Assembly: GCA_903911805.1 (NCBI GenBank)
Contig: CAIWET010000328.1
Coordinates: 1-8,101, forward strand
Origin: an uncultured Ignavibacteria bacterium
GTDB lineage: Bacteria > Bacteroidota > Ignavibacteria > Kapaibacteriales > UBA2268
Direction of reading: 5' to 3'
Length of the DNA stretch: 8,101 nt
Both the position numbers and the translations under genes were made by a program. The notes beneath the pieces are model-generated. The model worked only from the letters and a program-made list of their open reading frames with translations, made no database searches and had not been told where the DNA came from. Position 1 is the first letter of the stretch; every line of letters starts with the position of its first letter. Below are positions 4,458-8,101 of the stretch, in pieces.

Positions 4458-5692
4458 AAAAATTAATGTTTATCGTAGTGCTATTAATAGCAAGTGTAAG
4501 TCTCTTTTCTCAGGAATACGAAATTGCTTGGGAAAAAGATATTGGTGGTTCTTTTGCTCAATTCTCTAAAGATGGAGAATATATTTATGTGGCCCAAGGG
4601 CTGGAAATATGGAAATATCGTTCTTCTGATGGAGAATATATTTCCAAATTTGACACTTTGGGTGCTAATTTCAAATCAGATAAAATCTATAACGGAATAA
4701 TAATTTCTGGAAATGGCAATTTTATAGTTGCAAGAATTGATGCAGGTGATTGTGTTATGTTTGACACAAAAACAGAAAAAGTATTTAAAAGTTTAAATTT
4801 CGGTGGTTCTTCTGATATTTCACCAGATGAAAACTATATCTATACTGCACGCTATGATGGAACATATTTAACTAAATTCGACATTATGCAAAACAAACAG
4901 ATAATACAAAGGAAAATAATTAATGAGGTATTTTCTAAAGCTAAACTCTCCCACAACGGAAAAATGTTTGCAACAGCATCGATATATACTGATGTGAATA
5001 AAAAAAGAACTTTTTATTTAACTCTTTGGGATACTGAAACTCTAACAGAAATAAAGAGATTTCAATTAGAGAATTTTGCTCAAGGTGCAGAATTTCAAGA
5101 AATTAAATTTTCATATGATGATAAATTTGTTGGTGTTAATGCATTAGATACTTACGAATCCAGAATTTTTAATACTCAATCATTAGATTTAGTGATTAAT
5201 TCAAATTCATTTTATACTATGCACTTATCAGACTTTGCTTTTCTTGATAATGATATTATTTTCTATTTTTCTGATATAGAAAAAAGTATTTATAAGATAG
5301 CTTGTATTGACAATAAAACATTAAAGGAAATACAAAGTTTTAATAAATTTTCAAGATTTATCACTACTTCATCTAATAATTTGCTATTTAATAGTAATAC
5401 TTTAATAAGTCCAATCACTATTGGAGTTACAGATGAAGTAATTTCAGAAAAACAAATCAATATTTCAACAATAAAAAATACTTTAATTGTTGAAAATAAT
5501 TCAATTCCTATCTATACACCTTCAATAAAATTATTTGATTTAAAGGGAAATACTCTCTTCAGCATAATTCAAAAAATAAATACTGGAGCTAATAGAATCA
5601 CTTTACCCAGAACTATTATAAATGGAACTTACATTATTCAAATTGAATCCAAAGGATTGAATTTCTCCCAGAAAATCTTAATTGAGGGATAA
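4454..5692 (+). CDS. T9SS-exported beta-propeller-like protein
   Basis: This is a 412-aa secreted protein. The ATG at 4454 has GGAG at 4444-4447 with a 6-nt spacer and yields a clean signal peptide (MKK, hydrophobic core to ~18, likely cut S19|Q20). An in-frame TTG at 4442 would sit on the Shine-Dalgarno and is rejected. Residues ~30-320 hold repeated units of the WD40/YVTN propeller kind: 'F-S-x-D-G-x-Y-I' strands (FAQFSKDGEYIYVA, DISPDENYIYTA, KLSHNGKMFATA, IKFSYDDKFVGV) alternating with 'x-x-W/F-D-x-x-T/x' strands (LEIWKYRSSDGE, CVMFDTKTEK, LTLWDTETL, RIFNTQSL). Such propellers usually bind protein or carbohydrate and have no obvious active site. Residues ~335-412 form a type A T9SS sorting domain (PSIKLFDLKGNTLF, then ITLPRTIINGTYIIQIES, then QKILIEG). 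It therefore passes the Sec and then the T9SS pathway to the surface or medium. The next gene starts 4 nt later, so the two are probably co-translated. Confidence 0.85.
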   Translation: MKKLMFIVVLLIASVSLFSQEYEIAWEKDIGGSFAQFSKDGEYIYVAQGLEIWKYRSSDGEYISKFDTLGANFKSDKIYNGIIISGNGNFIVARIDAGDCVMFDTKTEKVFKSLNFGGSSDISPDENYIYTARYDGTYLTKFDIMQNKQIIQRKIINEVFSKAKLSHNGKMFATASIYTDVNKKRTFYLTLWDTETLTEIKRFQLENFAQGAEFQEIKFSYDDKFVGVNALDTYESRIFNTQSLDLVINSNSFYTMHLSDFAFLDNDIIFYFSDIEKSIYKIACIDNKTLKEIQSFNKFSRFITTSSNNLLFNSNTLISPITIGVTDEVISEKQINISTIKNTLIVENNSIPIYTPSIKLFDLKGNTLFSIIQKINTGANRITLPRTIINGTYIIQIESKGLNFSQKILIEG

Positions 5693-5696
5693 TATT

Positions 5697-8101
5697 ATGA
5701 AAAATATAATATTTCTTTTAATTCTTAATTTTAGTTTGCTTTTTGGGCAAAATACTGACCCAATACAGCAAAGTTTCAGTTATGGTGCAGATACAATTAC
5801 TAAATTTTTGATCAATTCTAATCACCAATTATTCAAGCAAACAAATTTTATCAAGGGCTTTCAATGGGAAAGGGATAGCGTTCTAATAAAAAAAATAAAT
5901 GCTAATCTAACTGATGTTTCTCAATCAGAAGTTAGAGGCAACCCAAGATTACCAATTCCTCCTCAAGCTCATTTATTAATTCGTCTCGATGGGCATTCTC
6001 ATTCACCAGGTGGAGCTGAATTATTTAATTGCAGAGGTATTCAATATTCACCATCTTTACAAATCAATCCATTAAATCCTGAGGATTTAGTAAATAATCC
6101 AAATGACAATACAAATTTAGTTTTTGGATTCAGAAATATATCCGGTTTTTTTGAAACTGACAGTTTAGGTGTGAAAAGATTAATTGATACAACTAGCAAT
6201 AATGCAGCTAAAAATATCATTACTCTTTCCGACCCTTGGCCCAACGATAAGCTTAATATGGCTGGATACGACACTTCTAATGTTGTAAATAACAACTACC
6301 GTTGTCAAGAGATGTATTTAGTAATCAATCTACGAAGATATGGTAATGATAATTCTGTTGGTGGGGATACAGTTTTGACTATTGAATTACCGAGATTTGT
6401 TAAATATTCACATTCAATTGATAGCAATAATATAAGATTTGCAACAATTCCAAAAAATGACTTAACTTCCTTCTATGATTATAAAATAGACAGCATAAAT
6501 ACTAATGGAAGAGGCAAATATTTAAGAGATACTTTAACAAATACAATTGTCAAAAATATCGCTATAACAAAAAATATGCTTCCAAGGAACCAACAAGATG
6601 TAACCATTAAAGCAAAATTCATTATGAATGCTAAAGAAACAGATACCTTAACATACAATCCCAGATTAAAAGAAGGAGAAGGTGATACAAACAGAATTGA
6701 TAAAATCAAAATTACAGCTACTTATAAAGGCAAGTTGTCAATATCTATAAAAGATATAAAACTAGTTTCTCCCCACTGCGACAGTTTATTAAATGGTTCA
6801 TTCGATAATGTGATTAGCAATAATGTACAATTTTGTTTGACAAATTACACAAAACCTTGGTATCTTAATAGTTTGGTAAAACCATATAGATTCATTATTT
6901 TAACGGAATGTGGAGTTCAAAACTGGATTTCAGAAAGGTATTTCAATAAATTGGTAGGTGATTTATCTGTAACAGAAACTCAGCCAATTTACCCTAAACA
7001 CTACGAGAGATATGTTAATGCACCTTCAAGATGGTTTGGAACATCAAGTATGTTATCAATAATTTTTGCTCCATATTCATTTAAAATATACAAAGACCCA
7101 AATTATAATAATCCAAATTTCATTGCAAATCAAGTAAAATCATTAGGAATAACTAATGGTTATTCAGGTTTATTGGGAGATAATATCTTTGAAACAGATC
7201 AAAAGAAATGTCATTATGAAGAAAATTTATTTGTTTATGGAAATTTGAAAAATATTAATTATTTTAAAGATTCAACTTATAATATGAATGAATATTTAAA
7301 TTCATTAAATCCTGAAGACAATTCAAATTATTTTTCAGCATTAAGTAAATGTGAATCTTATTCATATTATTTTATAAATCCAAATTCAAATCCTTTCATT
7401 TATTCTGATAAATATTGGTGGAATGAATTATTAGCACACACTTGGTGGAAAAAAAATGCATCAGCACATCCTAATTATTATGTTCATTCGCAAAGACCAT
7501 ATACAGGAGAAGAATTAAATTATCAATTTATTCTACCTGTTTTACTTGGCTCGAAAGGTTCTATGTATGACTGTGGAACTAGTGGTGATGATGGAGACCA
7601 TTTTCCAAAAATTGGTGTAACTGATTACAATCAAAAATCTCAGCAAATTCAAGATTCATTAAAACAATTAAATGATTGGGATTTTGTAAAAAGCGATTTA
7701 GCGGGGAGTGATTTTTTTAATACAACAAATGAGATATTATCATTAAGTACAAGAATATATAATTTAGACTCAGCGGCTAAATACTTGGATAGACCTGTTG
7801 ATAAAATTTACATGGGTAGAAGAAGTATTAGACAAGAAATGCGTAAACTCCACGATTGGATTGAAATTAATGATAATACTTTGATGAATTTAAGACTTCA
7901 AAGTTATTATGCTTATGGCTATAAAATTTGGGAGAATTTTCATCCGAAATATTCCAATAACCCAATTAGAAATTTCATTAATTTAGAAAATATTAAAACA
8001 AAGAAATTATGGGATCATTTTTTTAATAGACCACAAATAGATTTTGAAAACAATGATTCTTCCTTTTTTGATATAACATTATTAAATACCACATTTGATA
8101 C
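5697..8101 (+). CDS. Very large exported protein, truncated by the window end
   Basis: The ATG at 5697 opens a frame with no stop up to the window end, giving 801 complete codons, so the real protein is longer. A GAGGG at 5684-5688, inside the last codons of the propeller gene, lies 8 nt before the ATG, and the intergenic gap is 4 nt, both suggesting coupled translation. The N-terminus is a signal peptide (MKN, hydrophobic core, likely cut G17|Q18). I do not recognise a family. Visible landmarks are DGHSHS at 98-103, a Gly/Asn/Asp-rich beta-type region up to ~400, and an aromatic-rich second half. A stretch with LAHTWWKK at 579-586, YTGEELNYQF at 602-611 and GSKGSMYDCGTSGDDGDH at 618-635 loosely recalls the loops of TIM-barrel glycoside-hydrolase-like proteins ('GAKGxMY'). 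That is a weak analogy, not an assignment. Given its neighbour, a C-terminal T9SS sorting domain beyond the window is expected. Codon use and AT-richness match the neighbouring gene. Confidence 0.85.
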   Translation, partial: MKNIIFLLILNFSLLFGQNTDPIQQSFSYGADTITKFLINSNHQLFKQTNFIKGFQWERDSVLIKKINANLTDVSQSEVRGNPRLPIPPQAHLLIRLDGHSHSPGGAELFNCRGIQYSPSLQINPLNPEDLVNNPNDNTNLVFGFRNISGFFETDSLGVKRLIDTTSNNAAKNIITLSDPWPNDKLNMAGYDTSNVVNNNYRCQEMYLVINLRRYGNDNSVGGDTVLTIELPRFVKYSHSIDSNNIRFATIPKNDLTSFYDYKIDSINTNGRGKYLRDTLTNTIVKNIAITKNMLPRNQQDVTIKAKFIMNAKETDTLTYNPRLKEGEGDTNRIDKIKITATYKGKLSISIKDIKLVSPHCDSLLNGSFDNVISNNVQFCLTNYTKPWYLNSLVKPYRFIILTECGVQNWISERYFNKLVGDLSVTETQPIYPKHYERYVNAPSRWFGTSSMLSIIFAPYSFKIYKDPNYNNPNFIANQVKSLGITNGYSGLLGDNIFETDQKKCHYEENLFVYGNLKNINYFKDSTYNMNEYLNSLNPEDNSNYFSALSKCESYSYYFINPNSNPFIYSDKYWWNELLAHTWWKKNASAHPNYYVHSQRPYTGEELNYQFILPVLLGSKGSMYDCGTSGDDGDHFPKIGVTDYNQKSQQIQDSLKQLNDWDFVKSDLAGSDFFNTTNEILSLSTRIYNLDSAAKYLDRPVDKIYMGRRSIRQEMRKLHDWIEINDNTLMNLRLQSYYAYGYKIWENFHPKYSNNPIRNFINLENIKTKKLWDHFFNRPQIDFENNDSSFFDITLLNTTFD

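Noticed and set aside
5988..6005. DGHSHS in the large exported protein as a metal-binding enzymatic site
   Set aside because: Two alternating histidines alone are not diagnostic and no supporting ligands could be placed.
6041..6709. Two minus-strand open frames (6041-6295 and 6479-6709)
   Set aside because: They fall inside the continuous plus-strand frame of the large exported protein, which has start, signal peptide and coupling to its neighbour.

Overview
The window is a low-GC stretch of bacterial DNA, most likely from the Bacteroidota/FCB group (Kapabacteria- or Ignavibacteria-like by gestalt; this assignment is inference). Three things point there: a C-terminal type IX secretion (T9SS) sorting domain on the gene at 4454-5692, a second, orphan sorting-domain fragment on the minus strand near 1804-1998, and a Bacteroidota-style tyrosine integrase remnant. 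Most of the main starts carry a clear Shine-Dalgarno (GGAG/GGAGG about 5-6 nt before ATG), which is worth noting because many Bacteroidota use it little.

Region 1 (1-1640): a 149-nt leader containing a terminator- or attenuator-like hairpin precedes an intact 430-aa cytoplasmic protein of unknown function. A long hairpin lies just after it, followed by a short apparent C-terminal gene remnant. Region 2 (1640-2730) is a graveyard. It holds an orphan T9SS sorting domain on the minus strand, carrying a GC-rich hairpin repeat in frame, abutted head-on by a 5'-truncated tyrosine integrase on the plus strand. The integrase is also broken by one in-frame TAA that cuts off the catalytic tyrosine; reading resumes in the same frame as MGHTDIRHTQRYARV.

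Region 3 (2730-3863): phased T-tracts and a possible promoter precede a two-gene envelope unit, an outer-membrane beta-barrel protein (2854-3387) followed 14 nt later by a small lipoprotein (3402-3863). Region 4 (3864-4453) is a 590-nt leader with no large gene. It has a weak terminator-like hairpin and two small, mutually overlapping ORFs, each with a Shine-Dalgarno-like sequence, the second overlapping the next gene's ATG.

Region 5 (4454-8101): a two-gene, probably co-translated unit for exported proteins. The first is a 412-aa beta-propeller-like protein with a T9SS sorting domain. The second, 4 nt downstream, is a very large exported protein that runs off the window end (at least 801 aa). 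Together regions 3 and 5 describe surface and secreted proteins. No defence system, CRISPR array, tRNA, rRNA or intact mobile element is visible, and I do not claim a new system. The most unusual parts are the giant unrecognised secreted protein, the small-ORF leader and the sorting-domain/integrase junction.
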